In this document: positions 45,234 to 53,270 of the stretch, in pieces | Position numbering within the stretch: position 1 is the first letter of the stretch | Layout of the letters: each line of letters opens with the position of its first letter | Assembly (NCBI GenBank): GCA_001592145.1 | Contig: BCWJ01000001.1 | Coordinates: 248,001 to 312,000, forward strand | DNA from: Xylanimicrobium pachnodae JCM 13526 = NBRC 107786 | Lineage (GTDB): Bacteria; Actinomycetota; Actinomycetes; Actinomycetales; Cellulomonadaceae | Length of the DNA stretch: 64,000 bases | Direction of reading: 5' to 3' | Notes under the pieces: model-generated | What the model was told of the DNA's origin: nothing | The model's database searches: none | Seen by the model: only the letters and a program-made list of their open reading frames with translations | Made by a program: the position numbers and the translations under genes

Positions 45234-46346
45234 ATGACCACGAATGATGGCCTGACCTATGCCTCCGCCGGTGTCGACACCGAGGCCGGCGACAAGGCGG
45301 TCGAGCTGATGAAGGACGCCGTGCGCCGCACCCACGGGCCGTCGGTGATCGGGGGAGTGGGCGGATTCGCCGGCCTGTACGACCTCAGCGCGTTCGCCCA
45401 CTACCGGCAGCCGCTGCTCGCGACGTCCACCGACGGCGTCGGCACCAAGGTGGCCATCGCGCAGGCGCTCGACAAGCACGACACGATCGGGTTCGACCTG
45501 GTGGGCATGGTGGTCGACGACATCGTCGTGGTGGGTGCCAAACCGCTGTTCATGACCGACTACATCGCCACCGGCAAGGTGGTGCCGGAGCGGGTCGCGG
45601 ACATCGTGCGGGGCATCGCGCAGGCCTGCGAGGTGGCCGGGACGGCCCTGGTGGGCGGGGAGACCGCGGAGCACCCCGGCCTGCTCGCCCCCGACGAGTA
45701 CGACGTCGCGGGCGCCGCGACCGGCATCGTGGAGGCCGACCGCGTGCTGGGCCCGGACCGCGTGCGCGCGGGTGACGTGCTCATCGCCATGGCGTCGTCC
45801 GGTCTGCACTCGAACGGCTACTCGCTGGTGCGTGCCGTGATCAAGCACGCCGGGTGGGCCCTGGACCGGCACGTGGACGAGCTCGGGCGAACCCTGGGTC
45901 AGGAGCTGCTGGAGCCCACCCGGGTCTACGCGAGCGACGTGCTCGCCCTGGCCGACGACGAGGCGGCGCAGGTGCACGCCTTCACCCACGTGACGGGCGG
46001 CGGCCTCGCGGCGAACCTGGCGCGCGTCCTGCCCGCCGCGCTCGTGGCCACCGTGGACCGCTCCTCGTGGCAGGTGCCGGCCGTGTTCGACCTGGTGCGC
46101 ACCCTCGGCCAGGTCCCGACGTCGGACCTGGAGGGGACGCTCAACCTGGGCGTCGGCATGGTCGCGGTGGTCGGGGCCGACGGCGCGGACGCCGCGCTGG
46201 CCAGGCTCGCAGCCCAGGGTGTCCCCGCGTGGGTGCTCGGCACGGTGGCGGAACGGGACGCGGCGTCGTCGGCCCTCGACCTGGTGGCCGGCACCAAGGG
46301 CGTGGACGGCGGTGCGGTGCACCTGGTGGGCGACTACCGGTTCTGA
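45234..46346 (+). CDS. purM: Phosphoribosylformylglycinamidine cyclo-ligase
   Basis: AIR synthetase, the fifth step of purine synthesis, closing the imidazole ring with ATP. It has 370 residues with motifs YASAGVDTEAGDKAVE, ATSTDGVGTKVAIA, DLVGMVVDDIVVVGA and ALVGGETAEHPG. GGGAG precedes the ATG at 45234. It is downstream of purF in one transcript and ends at a strong hairpin that separates it from the convergent DUF3073 gene. Confidence 0.97.
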   Translation: MTTNDGLTYASAGVDTEAGDKAVELMKDAVRRTHGPSVIGGVGGFAGLYDLSAFAHYRQPLLATSTDGVGTKVAIAQALDKHDTIGFDLVGMVVDDIVVVGAKPLFMTDYIATGKVVPERVADIVRGIAQACEVAGTALVGGETAEHPGLLAPDEYDVAGAATGIVEADRVLGPDRVRAGDVLIAMASSGLHSNGYSLVRAVIKHAGWALDRHVDELGRTLGQELLEPTRVYASDVLALADDEAAQVHAFTHVTGGGLAANLARVLPAALVATVDRSSWQVPAVFDLVRTLGQVPTSDLEGTLNLGVGMVAVVGADGADAALARLAAQGVPAWVLGTVAERDAASSALDLVAGTKGVDGGAVHLVGDYRF

Positions 46347-46432
46347 GGCGTTGTTCCCCGGTGTGTGTCGCTGAGCGGTACGAACCGCGAAGGACGCGCC
46401 GGGGGGTGACCGGCCACCCGCGCCGAGCATGC

Positions 46433-46467
46433 GTGAACCCGGGACGGTCTCACCGCCCCGGGTTCAC
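46433..46467. terminator. Terminator between purM and DUF3073 genes
   Basis: GTGAACCCGGG (46433-46443) and CCCGGGTTCAC (46457-46467), perfect 11-bp arms with a 13-base loop, between convergent genes. Confidence 0.82.
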
Positions 46468-46491
46468 GTCACGTGGTCAAGCGGCGCTCGA

Positions 46492-46692
46492 TCAGCGCTC
46501 GTCGTCGTCCCAGCGGGAGTAGTTGCTCTCGTACTCGTCGTCACGCGTGGGCAACCGGTTGTCCGTGGCCACGTCGGTGCGCCCGCTTCCTCGAAGCTCC
46601 GCCTCCAGCGCGTGGTAGTTCGTCGCGGGGCTGAAGTACTTCAGCTCGCGAGCAACCTTGGTCTGCTTTGCCTTCTGACGGCCGCGGCCCAT
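46492..46692 (-). CDS. DUF3073 family protein
   Basis: A 66-residue basic-then-acidic protein beginning MGRGRQKAKQTKVARELKY and ending in an acidic DEYESNYSRWDDDER tail, the signature of DUF3073, a family widespread in actinobacteria and often found beside purM. The full length is present. The function is unknown; an RNA- or ribosome-associated role would fit its charge pattern but is speculation. Confidence 0.92.
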   Translation of the reverse strand: MGRGRQKAKQTKVARELKYFSPATNYHALEAELRGSGRTDVATDNRLPTRDDEYESNYSRWDDDER

Positions 46693-47019
46693 GGCTCCCC
46701 CTCAACGTGGAGCGGGGCGGCGACGTCTCAGACGTGCGCGGCCCCGGAAGTAAGTGCGTGTCTGTTCAGGATGCAACGGTACACGGCTGTACGCCATTCC
46801 CTCCACTCCGTGACGTGTGGCGGACGCCCGGGCGCGCCATCCCGAGGTCCGGCACACCCCGCCGGTCGCGGAACGCCGATTCACGCCACCCGCGATTTCA
46901 TCCGCACAAACCGACTCGCATCGCCCTGACGAGGCGCAACAATGGTCTGCAGTGACCGAGGGCAGACACTGGGCGCCGCCTGGGCCTCGACCACGCAGTG
47001 ACGACAGGGGAGGTTCGGG
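46693..47019. other. Intergenic region before bldC
   Basis: Divergent region containing the promoters of the DUF3073 gene and of bldC. It is AT-richer near 46860-46960 (GATTTCATCCGCACAAACC). No further gene, long repeat or recognisable operator was found. Confidence 0.45.
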
Positions 47020-47229
47020 ATGTCACTCCACGGGGAGTCGGAGGTCCTGCTGACGCCGGCTGAGGTGGCAAGCCTGTTCCGGGTGGACCCCAAGACCGTG
47101 ACGCGCTGGGCGAAGGCGGGAAAGCTCTCGTCGATCCGCACGCTCGGGGGACACCGCCGTTACCGGGAGGCGGAGGTGCGCGCGCTCCTCGGGGCCGCGT
47201 CCGAAGGCGAAGGAGACCCGGACAGCTGA
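47020..47229 (+). CDS. bldC: BldC-family MerR-like DNA-binding protein
   Basis: A 69-residue protein that is essentially a single winged-helix MerR domain: LLTPAEVASLFRVDPKTVTR, WAKAGKLSSIRTLGGHRRY, REAEVRALL. In streptomycetes BldC is a developmental regulator that binds DNA as an asymmetric chain; outside them the role is less clear. GGGGAGG lies upstream of the ATG at 47020. It is a single gene. Confidence 0.93.
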   Translation: MSLHGESEVLLTPAEVASLFRVDPKTVTRWAKAGKLSSIRTLGGHRRYREAEVRALLGAASEGEGDPDS

Positions 47230-47271
47230 ACCGGTGGCGTGGTGGCCGGAACGGCCCCGTGGGCCCTGCGC

Positions 47272-47643
47272 TCAGGCGCTCCTGCCGGCCCGGCCCACCA
47301 CGCGCCGTACCACCGTGAAGGTCACGACAGCGGCCACCACGGCGGCGGAACCGAACAGGACCTTGACGTTCCGCGCCCTGCGGTGATCACCCGGCAGCCC
47401 GGCTCCCGTGACGAACGATCCGGCGTCGGACGCCGCCTCGCGGGCCACGCGTGACGCGCGCCGGGCCTGGTAGCCCACCGTGAGCTGCGCCGTGAGGGCG
47501 TCGATCGTGGCGCCCAGCTCGGCCCGGCTGCGCTCCACCTCCGCCTGGAGCTCGGCGCGGCCCGGTGCCTTCCCGGTGGGCGCGGCGCCACCGCCCGCAG
47601 GGGAACCGTCGGCGGGCTGAGGGAGCTGGGAGTCGGCGGTCAC
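47272..47643 (-). CDS. DUF3618 family membrane protein
   Basis: A 123-residue protein with the DUF3618 core (RAELQAEVERSRAELGATID, ALTAQL) and one C-terminal hydrophobic helix (VKVLFGSAAVVAAVVTFTVV) followed by a basic end. The GTG at 47643 overlaps the stop of the holin-family gene (GTGA). The pair is a common actinobacterial cassette of unknown envelope function. Confidence 0.88.
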   Translation of the reverse strand: MTADSQLPQPADGSPAGGGAAPTGKAPGRAELQAEVERSRAELGATIDALTAQLTVGYQARRASRVAREAASDAGSFVTGAGLPGDHRRARNVKVLFGSAAVVAAVVTFTVVRRVVGRAGRSA

Positions 47644-48068
47644 GGGAGGTCCTCCTGGCGGGCGTGCGAACCGAAGCTGGAGCGGACGACGTCCACGTCC
47701 GCCTTGACGCGTTCGATCGTCTCAGGCGGCTCTGCGAGGCGTTTGAGGAGCTTGACGCCCGCCATGACGAGGGCGCCGACGACGAGCAGCATCGCCACGC
47801 CGACGACGAGCGCCGAGAGCCACAGCGGCCACGCCTCGCCCAGGCCGAGCACGGCCGCCCAGATGAGCACCCCGACGGCGTAGAGCGCGATGACGCCGGC
47901 ACCGGCGACGAGGCCGATGCCGATCCCCGACACCTTTGCCTTCTGTGCGAGCTCGGCCTTGGCAAGTGCCACCTCGGCGCGCACGAGACGGCTGGTCTGT
48001 TCGGACAGCTGCTCGACGAGCCTGCCCAGGGTGGGTTCGGCGTCTTGGTCGGTCATGGTCTCACTCAA
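47640..48068 (-). CDS. Phage-holin-family (Holin_3_6 type) membrane protein
   Basis: A 142-residue protein: an amphipathic N-terminal helix (LGRLVEQLSEQTSRLVRAEV, LAKAELAQKAK), then two membrane helices (IGLVAGAGVIALYAVGVLIW and LWLSALVVGVAMLLVVGALV) and a charged end. The name is historic; such genes are chromosomal, coupled to DUF3618, and not a sign of prophage. The start at 48068 is GTG; an ATG at 48056 is possible. Confidence 0.85.
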   Translation of the reverse strand: MSETMTDQDAEPTLGRLVEQLSEQTSRLVRAEVALAKAELAQKAKVSGIGIGLVAGAGVIALYAVGVLIWAAVLGLGEAWPLWLSALVVGVAMLLVVGALVMAGVKLLKRLAEPPETIERVKADVDVVRSSFGSHARQEDLP

Positions 48069-48116
48069 CCCGTTGTGCAGGCCCGCGGCAACACCGCAGA
48101 CGCCCCGTGAGCAGAG

Positions 48117-48149
48117 CGAAGGCCCCGGATCCAGGATCCGGGGCCTTCG
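48117..48149. terminator. Strong palindromic terminator next to tRNA-Phe
   Basis: CGAAGGCCCCGGATCC (48117-48132), one base, GGATCCGGGGCCTTCG (48134-48149). The 16-bp arms are perfect. It terminates the tRNA transcript on the minus strand and insulates the holin gene. Confidence 0.85.
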
Positions 48150-48153
48150 AGAG

Positions 48154-48226
48154 TGGCTCCGAGGGGCGTCGATCCCCTGACCTCACGATTTTCAGTCGTG
48201 CGCTCTACCAACTGAGCTACAGAGCC
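48154..48226 (-). tRNA. tRNA-Phe (GAA)
   Basis: 73 bases. Acceptor GGCTCTG/CGGAGCC with discriminator A, anticodon loop CTGAAAA (GAA), T-arm with ATCGA; CCA is not encoded. First of three tRNA genes spaced along the minus strand. Confidence 0.96.
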
Positions 48227-48302
48227 TCGAACACAAGAGCCCGGTCGCCGTTGCCGACGCACCGGGCGCTCTGCGTTCGCTGCGACACTTGCGTGCCTTG
48301 CG

Positions 48303-48376
48303 CGACCCTGACGGGACTTGAACCCGCGACCTCCGCCGTGACAGGGCGGCGCGCTAACCAACTGCGCTACAGGGCC
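48303..48376 (-). tRNA. tRNA-Asp (GTC)
   Basis: 74 bases. Acceptor GGCCCTG/CAGGGTC with discriminator G, anticodon loop CTGTCAC (GTC), T-loop TTCAAGT. CCA is not encoded. Confidence 0.96.
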
Positions 48377-48476
48377 TTGACCGCCGCGATTCCCTCGCTT
48401 GGGCCGGGTAGAAGCGTACCCCAGGTCGGCGGCAATCCTGAAATCGACCGCTGACCTGCGAAAACGCGCTTCTGAG

Positions 48477-48549
48477 TACCCCCAACGGGATTCGAACCCG
48501 TGCTACCGCCGTGAAAGGGCGGGGTCCTGGGCCGCTAGACGATGGGGGC
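48477..48549 (-). tRNA. tRNA-Glu (TTC)
   Basis: 73 bases. Acceptor GCCCCCA/TGGGGGT with discriminator A, anticodon loop CTTTCAC (TTC), T-loop TTCGAAT. CCA is not encoded. It is the upstream-most of the three on the minus strand. Confidence 0.96.
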
Positions 48550-48616
48550 TAGGACGTCCGTCATCCTACCGGGGCGCAGCAGATCGGCAGAATGCAGTGA
48601 CAGGATGTGCCAGGTG

Positions 48617-48967
48617 ATGGACTTTTCCCGCCAGGACTTCGAGGACGCCGTCTCCGACGCGCTCGACGCCGTGCCGCCCGAGCTCACCGCGATGATGGAC
48701 AACGTCGTCATCCTCGTGGAGGACGACGCCCCCGCGGACGATCCCGAGCTGCTGGGTCTGTACGACGGCGTGCCGCTCACGGAGCGCGGCGAGTTCTGGG
48801 CGGCGGGCGCGCTGCCCGACCGGATCACGATCTTCCGCAACCCTACGCTCGCGATCTGCGACACCCGCGAGGACGTGGTCGAGGAGGTGGCGATCACCGT
48901 GGTGCACGAGATCGCGCATCACTTCGGGATCGACGACGACCGGCTCCACGAGCTCGGCTGGGCCTGA
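48617..48967 (+). CDS. Zincin-like metallopeptidase (DUF1025 type)
   Basis: A 116-residue protein with the zinc motif VVHEIAHHFGI (HExxH) and a following acidic DDDRLHELGW, the minimal metallopeptidase family common in actinobacteria. It has no signal peptide, so cytosolic. The ATG at 48617 is the first methionine after the tRNA-Glu gene; AGG lies close upstream. Substrates of the family are not known. It is convergent with galE, 3 bases from its stop. Confidence 0.9.
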   Translation: MDFSRQDFEDAVSDALDAVPPELTAMMDNVVILVEDDAPADDPELLGLYDGVPLTERGEFWAAGALPDRITIFRNPTLAICDTREDVVEEVAITVVHEIAHHFGIDDDRLHELGWA

Positions 48968-48970
48968 GCG

Positions 48971-49990
48971 TCAGGAGGGGAACCCCTCGGGGTTGTTCGA
49001 CTGCCAGCGCCACGAGTCGGCGCACATGTCCTCGATCGACAGCTTGGCCGTCCACCCGAGCTCCTCGCGGGCCCGGGTCGCGTCCGCGTAGCTCGTCGGA
49101 AGGTCACCGGCACGACGCGGTCCGACGTCGTAGGGGATGGGGCGGCCGGACGCCGCCTCGAACGCGCGCACGATCTGGAGCACCGACGTGCCCGTGCCGG
49201 TGCCCAGGTTGAACGCACGGGCCGGGGTGGCCATGGCGTCCAGGTGGTCGAGCGCGGCGACGTGACCGGCCGCGAGGTCGACCACGTGGATGTAGTCGCG
49301 CTCGCCCGTGCCGTCGGACGTCGGGTAGTCGTCGCCGAACACGGTGAGCCGGTCACGGCGGCCCACGGCGACCTGCGAGACGAACGGCATGAGGTTGTTG
49401 GGGATGCCGTTCGGGTCCTCGCCGATGCGGCCCGAGGCGTGCGCGCCCACCGGGTTGAAGTAACGCAGCAACGCCACCTTCCAGCCCTCGTTGACGGCGG
49501 CGACGTCGGTCAGGATGCGTTCGATCATCACCTTCGTCTGGCCGTACGGGTTCGTGGCCTCCAAGAACTCCCAGTCCTCGCGGTACGGGACGGGTGCCTT
49601 CTCGCCGTACACGGTGGCCGACGACGAGAACACGAACCGGGACACCCCGTGCTTCACCATCGCGTCGAGCACGCTCAGGGTGGAGTCGATGTTGTTGCGG
49701 TAGTACAGGGCGGGCTTGGCGACGGACTCGCCCACCGCCTTGAACCCGGCGAAGTGGATGACGGCGTCGAACCCTCCGGCGGCGAACAGGGCATCCGTGG
49801 CGGCGGTGTCCGTCAGGTCGACCTCGTGCAGCGTGACCGGTCGGCCCGCGAGCTCCTCGATGCGGGGCAGCACCGACGGCTTCGAGTTCGAGAAGTTGTC
49901 GGCGATCACGGGGTCGTGGCCGGCGGCGGCGAGCGCCAGGACGGTGTGGGAGCCGATGAACCCGGCTCCGCCGGTGACGAGAACGCGCAT
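48971..49990 (-). CDS. galE: UDP-glucose 4-epimerase
   Basis: Interconverts UDP-glucose and UDP-galactose for sugar use and envelope polysaccharide. It has 339 residues: NAD-binding GGAGFIGSH at the N-terminus, SSSATVYG and the catalytic YGQTK (Tyr-x-x-x-Lys), and C-terminal YIHVVDLAAGHVAALDH as in GalE. It is monocistronic; no galT or galK is next to it. Confidence 0.96.
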   Translation of the reverse strand: MRVLVTGGAGFIGSHTVLALAAAGHDPVIADNFSNSKPSVLPRIEELAGRPVTLHEVDLTDTAATDALFAAGGFDAVIHFAGFKAVGESVAKPALYYRNNIDSTLSVLDAMVKHGVSRFVFSSSATVYGEKAPVPYREDWEFLEATNPYGQTKVMIERILTDVAAVNEGWKVALLRYFNPVGAHASGRIGEDPNGIPNNLMPFVSQVAVGRRDRLTVFGDDYPTSDGTGERDYIHVVDLAAGHVAALDHLDAMATPARAFNLGTGTGTSVLQIVRAFEAASGRPIPYDVGPRRAGDLPTSYADATRAREELGWTAKLSIEDMCADSWRWQSNNPEGFPS

Positions 49991-50045
49991 GCGCCCACCC
50001 TACCGACGCCTGTTCGGGCTCCGGCAGGGCGGGCGGGATGTGCGC

Positions 50046-51248
50046 TCAGCCCACGTACTCCCAGTGCCACGCCTCGGGCTTGGTGCCGCCGCGCTGGGCC
50101 CACGCCGGGTTCTCCCAGCCGAACTCGCCCGCGTGCGCCCGCATCCACTCGTGCTCGGCGCTGCCGAAGCTCGCGATGCCGCCGCCCAGGTCCACGGCCA
50201 CGCCGTACCCGTGGTTGGAGGTGCCGGGCTGGGCCGCCCACCGGCCGCGTGCGCGCTTGACGGCCACCTGGTCGGCGTAGGAGCGGTAGGAGTCGGTGAT
50301 GGCCAGGTCGCGGCCGAAGTGTGCGGCGAACGCCTCGTTGAGCAGGGCGAGCTGGTGGGCGGCGTCGGCGCGCAGCACCGAGCCGGGCGACCAGGGCAGC
50401 TCGCTGAGCAGGTGGGCGGGGATCTGCCCGTTGGCGTGCTGGGCGGCCTCCGCGGCCAGCGCTGCGAGCTGGGCCGCGAGCTGGGCCGCCTCCTCCGCGG
50501 CGATCTCCTCGGCCGACGGCGCCGGGGTCACGTCGACGGTGGCCACGGGGGTGGTGGCGAGCAGCTCGGACAGCGCGGTGGCCTGCTGCTCGAGCGCGGC
50601 GGCGATCGCGCTACGGTCGTCGACCTGCTGGTCCTCGCCGGCCAGGCCGGTCAGGTCCGCGGCGGCTGCTACCGCTGCATCGGCCGCGGCGGCGGCGTTC
50701 GAGGCGACGTCCGCCGCAGCATCGGTGGCATCCTCGGCGTCGGCCCCGCTGCTGCTCCCTGCGGTCGCGTCGGTGGCTTCGGCGGTGCTGGCCGCATCGG
50801 CCTCGGTGTCGGTGTCGGTGTCGCCGGAGCCGGCGGTGGAGGCCGTGGCAGGAAGCGCGGCGGTGCTGGTCGACTCGCCGGTCGACGTCGTCTCGACCGA
50901 GGCGCGGCGCACCAGCTCCCGCACCACGAACGTGGTCTCCATGATCTCCGCGACCACCTCCGGGTGGGGCGCCTCCGCGGCGACGTGCTCCGCCTTGGCC
51001 AGCGCGCCGGACGCCAGCACCATCGCGGCCGCAACAGCCTCGTCGGCCTGGGCGACGGGCAGGGTCGCGGTGTCGGACGCCTCGACGTCGGACGCCGTGA
51101 GGGTGGAACCTGCCGAGGCCGCCTGCGGCAGCGGCGCCGCGATCAGCGCGGCGGCCGCGACCGACGCGCCCACGGTGCGAAGGACACGTGCGCGTCGGCT
51201 GGGGTGCGACGCGTGCAGGGCGGCACGGCTCGGGTACTGCTGGGGCAC
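50046..51248 (-). CDS. Secreted D-Ala-D-Ala carboxypeptidase, M15/VanY-like
   Basis: A 400-residue exported peptidase. Signal peptide about 1-47 (VGASVAAAALIAAPL, cleavage after ASA), then a long Ala/Ser/Thr/Asp-rich region with heptad-like stretches to about residue 265. The M15 domain follows: ITDSYRSYADQ, SNHGYGVAVDLGG (zinc His and Asp) and the last ligand in EAWHWEYVG. GAGGAG lies seven bases before the GTG at 51248. It trims peptidoglycan stem peptides outside the membrane. The leader (51249-51416) contains GGACC-GCGT-GGTCC, but I could not assign a riboswitch to it. Confidence 0.88.
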   Translation of the reverse strand: MPQQYPSRAALHASHPSRRARVLRTVGASVAAAALIAAPLPQAASAGSTLTASDVEASDTATLPVAQADEAVAAAMVLASGALAKAEHVAAEAPHPEVVAEIMETTFVVRELVRRASVETTSTGESTSTAALPATASTAGSGDTDTDTEADAASTAEATDATAGSSSGADAEDATDAAADVASNAAAAADAAVAAAADLTGLAGEDQQVDDRSAIAAALEQQATALSELLATTPVATVDVTPAPSAEEIAAEEAAQLAAQLAALAAEAAQHANGQIPAHLLSELPWSPGSVLRADAAHQLALLNEAFAAHFGRDLAITDSYRSYADQVAVKRARGRWAAQPGTSNHGYGVAVDLGGGIASFGSAEHEWMRAHAGEFGWENPAWAQRGGTKPEAWHWEYVG

Positions 51249-51416
51249 AGGCTGGCTCCTCGTTCGTGGCGGGGTGGACTGACCACACCACGGGAACGGG
51301 GAACGCAGGGCGCCCTTGCCGGGCACCTAAGTGAGCGGACCACGCGGTCCTGAGTGACCCGCGTGACGATCAGGGTGACGCCACGCCGGGATCGGTGGAA
51401 CGCGCCACCGCGACGA

Positions 51417-52163
51417 TCAGCGCGCGCCGCGGCCCGCCAGCCAGCCCGCCAGACGGTCCGGGCGGTCCGTGATGATCGCGTCCACCCCGAGTGCGATCAG
51501 GGTCTCCCACTGCTCGGCGTCGTCCGCGGTCCACACCATGACCTGGAGCCCGGCGGCGTGCAGCTCGGAGACCAGCGAGGGATCCGCGAGCACCAGATCC
51601 ACCTCCGGGTTGCACGTCATGACGCCCAGCGCGGCACAGATGTCGACCAGGCCCTCGTGCCGTCGTTCGATGAGCGCGCCGCGCCGCAGGTCCGGTGCCG
51701 CGTCCCGCAGCGCCGCCACCGTCTGCGGGTAGAACGACTGGACGATCGCCCGGTCGTCCAGCCGGGCCGCGTGGATCGCCTGGGTCACGCGGGCGGCGTC
51801 GGCAGGCTCCCAGATCCCCTTGAGCTCCAGCAGCAGGCCGATCCGGGGGCGGCGCGTGAAGAACGTCAGCACCTCGCCCAGCGTCGGGATGCGCTGGCCC
51901 GCGTACGCCGGGGCGAACCCCGCCCCCGCGTCCAGCGCGCGCAGCTGCGCCAGCGTCATCGCCGCCACCTCGCCGCTGCCGTCCGTGGTCGCGTCCACCT
52001 CCTCGTCGTGGATGACGACGACGGCGCCGTCCGCCGCCACGTGGAGGTCCAGCTCGATCAGGTCCGCCCCGGCACGCCAGGCGGCCTCGAAAGCGGCCAG
52101 CGTGTTCTGTGGGGCGACGACGGAGTTGCCGCGATGGGCGACGACGAGGGGGGTCTTGTGCAC
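51417..52163 (-). CDS. Glycerophosphodiester phosphodiesterase family protein
   Basis: A 248-residue TIM-barrel enzyme that cleaves glycerophosphodiesters to glycerol-3-phosphate and alcohol. Motifs: VVAHRGNSVVAPQNTLAAF (catalytic His), LIELDLHVAADG and VVIHDEEVDATTDG (metal ligands), LLELKG, and the late WTADDAEQWE. The GTG at 52163 lies four bases after CATATG and lacks a ribosome site, suggesting leaderless translation. It is the last host gene before the integrated element. Confidence 0.92.
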   Translation of the reverse strand: MHKTPLVVAHRGNSVVAPQNTLAAFEAAWRAGADLIELDLHVAADGAVVVIHDEEVDATTDGSGEVAAMTLAQLRALDAGAGFAPAYAGQRIPTLGEVLTFFTRRPRIGLLLELKGIWEPADAARVTQAIHAARLDDRAIVQSFYPQTVAALRDAAPDLRRGALIERRHEGLVDICAALGVMTCNPEVDLVLADPSLVSELHAAGLQVMVWTADDAEQWETLIALGVDAIITDRPDRLAGWLAGRGAR

Positions 52164-52331
52164 GCCGCATATGGTGGCACGGCTGGTTGGGCGTGGGTCA
52201 CCGGCGCAGGTGGCCCGCTCCAGGCGGCCCGCTCCAGGTGGAGAGGGCTGGGTGTCCGGGTGGTGCGTTGTGCGGCCATTGCTCACCGCAATGTTCATTG
52301 CTGGGAGCAATGGCGCTCGAACGACAACCCT

Positions 52332-52346
52332 GGGGCCGTCGGCCCC
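52332..52346 (-). terminator. Displaced tRNA-Lys terminator
   Basis: GGGGCC-gtc-GGCCCC, 11 bases outside attL. In the empty chromosome it would lie directly downstream of the tRNA-Lys 3' end; the island now separates them by 9 kb. Confidence 0.6.
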
Positions 52347-52356
52347 GGTCAGACGT

Positions 52357-52395
52357 GGTGCCCCGGCTGGGATTCGAACCCAGGACCTACGGATT
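52357..52395. repeat. attL core, 39-bp copy of the tRNA-Lys 3' half
   Basis: Identical over 39 bp to 61479-61517, covering the tRNA-Lys 3' end plus two bases up to the anticodon. The 5' half of a tRNA is absent here, so this is a recombination remnant rather than a gene. Confidence 0.93.
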
Positions 52396-52421
52396 CGGGG
52401 CCGACGTCTGGTGTCGCATAA

Positions 52422-52533
52422 CCGTTGGGTGCCGAAGGTGGCTCCGGTGCAGGCCAGGGGCCATTTCCTGGTGACAGTACCCGGGCGTCGTCGTGCGTCC
52501 TCCGCCGTCGTTTCCGTTGGGTAAGCGTTGGGT
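52422..52533 (+). repeat. Integrase arm-type repeats, left end
   Basis: CCGTTGGGT at 52422-52430, CCGTTGGGT at 52514-52522 and GCGTTGGGT at 52525-52533. The last two form a pair 11 bp apart. The right end carries an equivalent pair (61403-61422) with C for T at position 4. Their position next to the att core fits arm-binding sites of the tyrosine integrase. Confidence 0.65.
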
Positions 52534-52575
52534 CGGGCGATCGGAGCGTTGCCTCGTGCCGGGGCCCAACTGCTG

Positions 52576-53031
52576 CTAGGCGGAGTTGTCGGCGGCGTCG
52601 GCCGCCTCTTGAAACCTGAACCGCTTCGATACCGGTCTCGTTTGGGCCAGGCCAGTCAAGACGAGCGCGACACCGAAGATCGCCAGGAGTGCGCCGACAA
52701 CCCGCAACCAGATAACCCCCGATTGCCACAGTGCAAAGGTCCCGCCGCCGACCGCGCCAACGATGATCACAAGTGCTGCGATCGAAGCCCCGCTCCAACG
52801 CCGACGCGCGCGGGTGCACTCGTTGAAGGCGAGTTCCTGAGCCAGCAGCCCTACCTGGTGCTGAACGGCTTGCCTCGCGTCACCGTCAGGCATGAGGTCG
52901 GCCAACTCGACAAGTCGCCGCACTCGCTGGTGGAGGGATCGTTCGCCGGATGACCAAACAGCCTTGATGATCGCGGCAAGAGCAGGCAGCGCCCCCAGAA
53001 GCAGTGCGAGAGTTGAGGAGCCTTGGTCCAT
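52576..53031 (-). CDS. Island-encoded membrane protein, unknown
   Basis: A 151-residue protein with three hydrophobic segments: about residues 5-25 (STLALLLGALPALAAIIKAV), 78-98 (ASIAALVIIVGAVGGGTFAL) and 103-125 (IWLRVVGALLAIFGVALVLT), and a charged cytoplasmic middle and tail (VSKRFRFQEAADAAD). The ATG at 53031 is chosen so that the first helix is N-terminal; the longer frame to 53148 lacks support. It is the terminal gene beside attL, separated by 239 bases from the capsid gene, and probably separately transcribed. The position at the end of an island is typical for cargo such as superinfection exclusion or defence, but nothing in the sequence proves this. Confidence 0.6.
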   Translation of the reverse strand: MDQGSSTLALLLGALPALAAIIKAVWSSGERSLHQRVRRLVELADLMPDGDARQAVQHQVGLLAQELAFNECTRARRRWSGASIAALVIIVGAVGGGTFALWQSGVIWLRVVGALLAIFGVALVLTGLAQTRPVSKRFRFQEAADAADNSA

Positions 53032-53270
53032 GCGGCGGACTCTAGCGAACCGTGACTCCTCGGTGACACTGTCGTCGACGGCGGGCAGAGCACACCCGGG
53101 GGCGGCGCCGCGAACGTCTGAACCCTCCGCACATGGCGCAGCGCTCACCGGCGGTTCACCGTCAGGAGGGCCTGCCTCCCTCCCCTGGGTGCCCTCGGCG
53201 TCGCCGCCCGGCTGGAACGTCGAGCGGCCCGCCGAACCTGTCGACGGGCCGCTCGTGGTGACGCAGCGCG

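Noticed and set aside
47640-48068. Phage lysis gene indicating a prophage at 47-48 kb
   Set aside because: The holin-family protein is part of a common chromosomal pair with DUF3618; no phage genes or att repeats there.
51249-51416. c-di-AMP (ydaO-type) riboswitch before the VanY-like gene
   Set aside because: Position is suggestive for a wall hydrolase, and a GGACC/GGTCC hairpin exists, but the conserved core segments of the class could not be found.
52339-52405. GTCGGCCCCG...CGGGGCCGAC inverted repeat flanking attL as a functional arm
   Set aside because: One arm lies in host sequence and overlaps the old tRNA terminator, so the pairing is most likely chance in GC-rich DNA.
52357-52430. 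Second tRNA gene at the left end of the island
   Set aside because: Only the 3' half of tRNA-Lys is present, without acceptor 5' strand, D-arm or anticodon; it is the att copy.
53032-53270. A further small gene between the capsid and membrane protein genes
   Set aside because: Frames are short, lack ribosome sites and would extend the membrane protein N-terminus with non-hydrophobic sequence.
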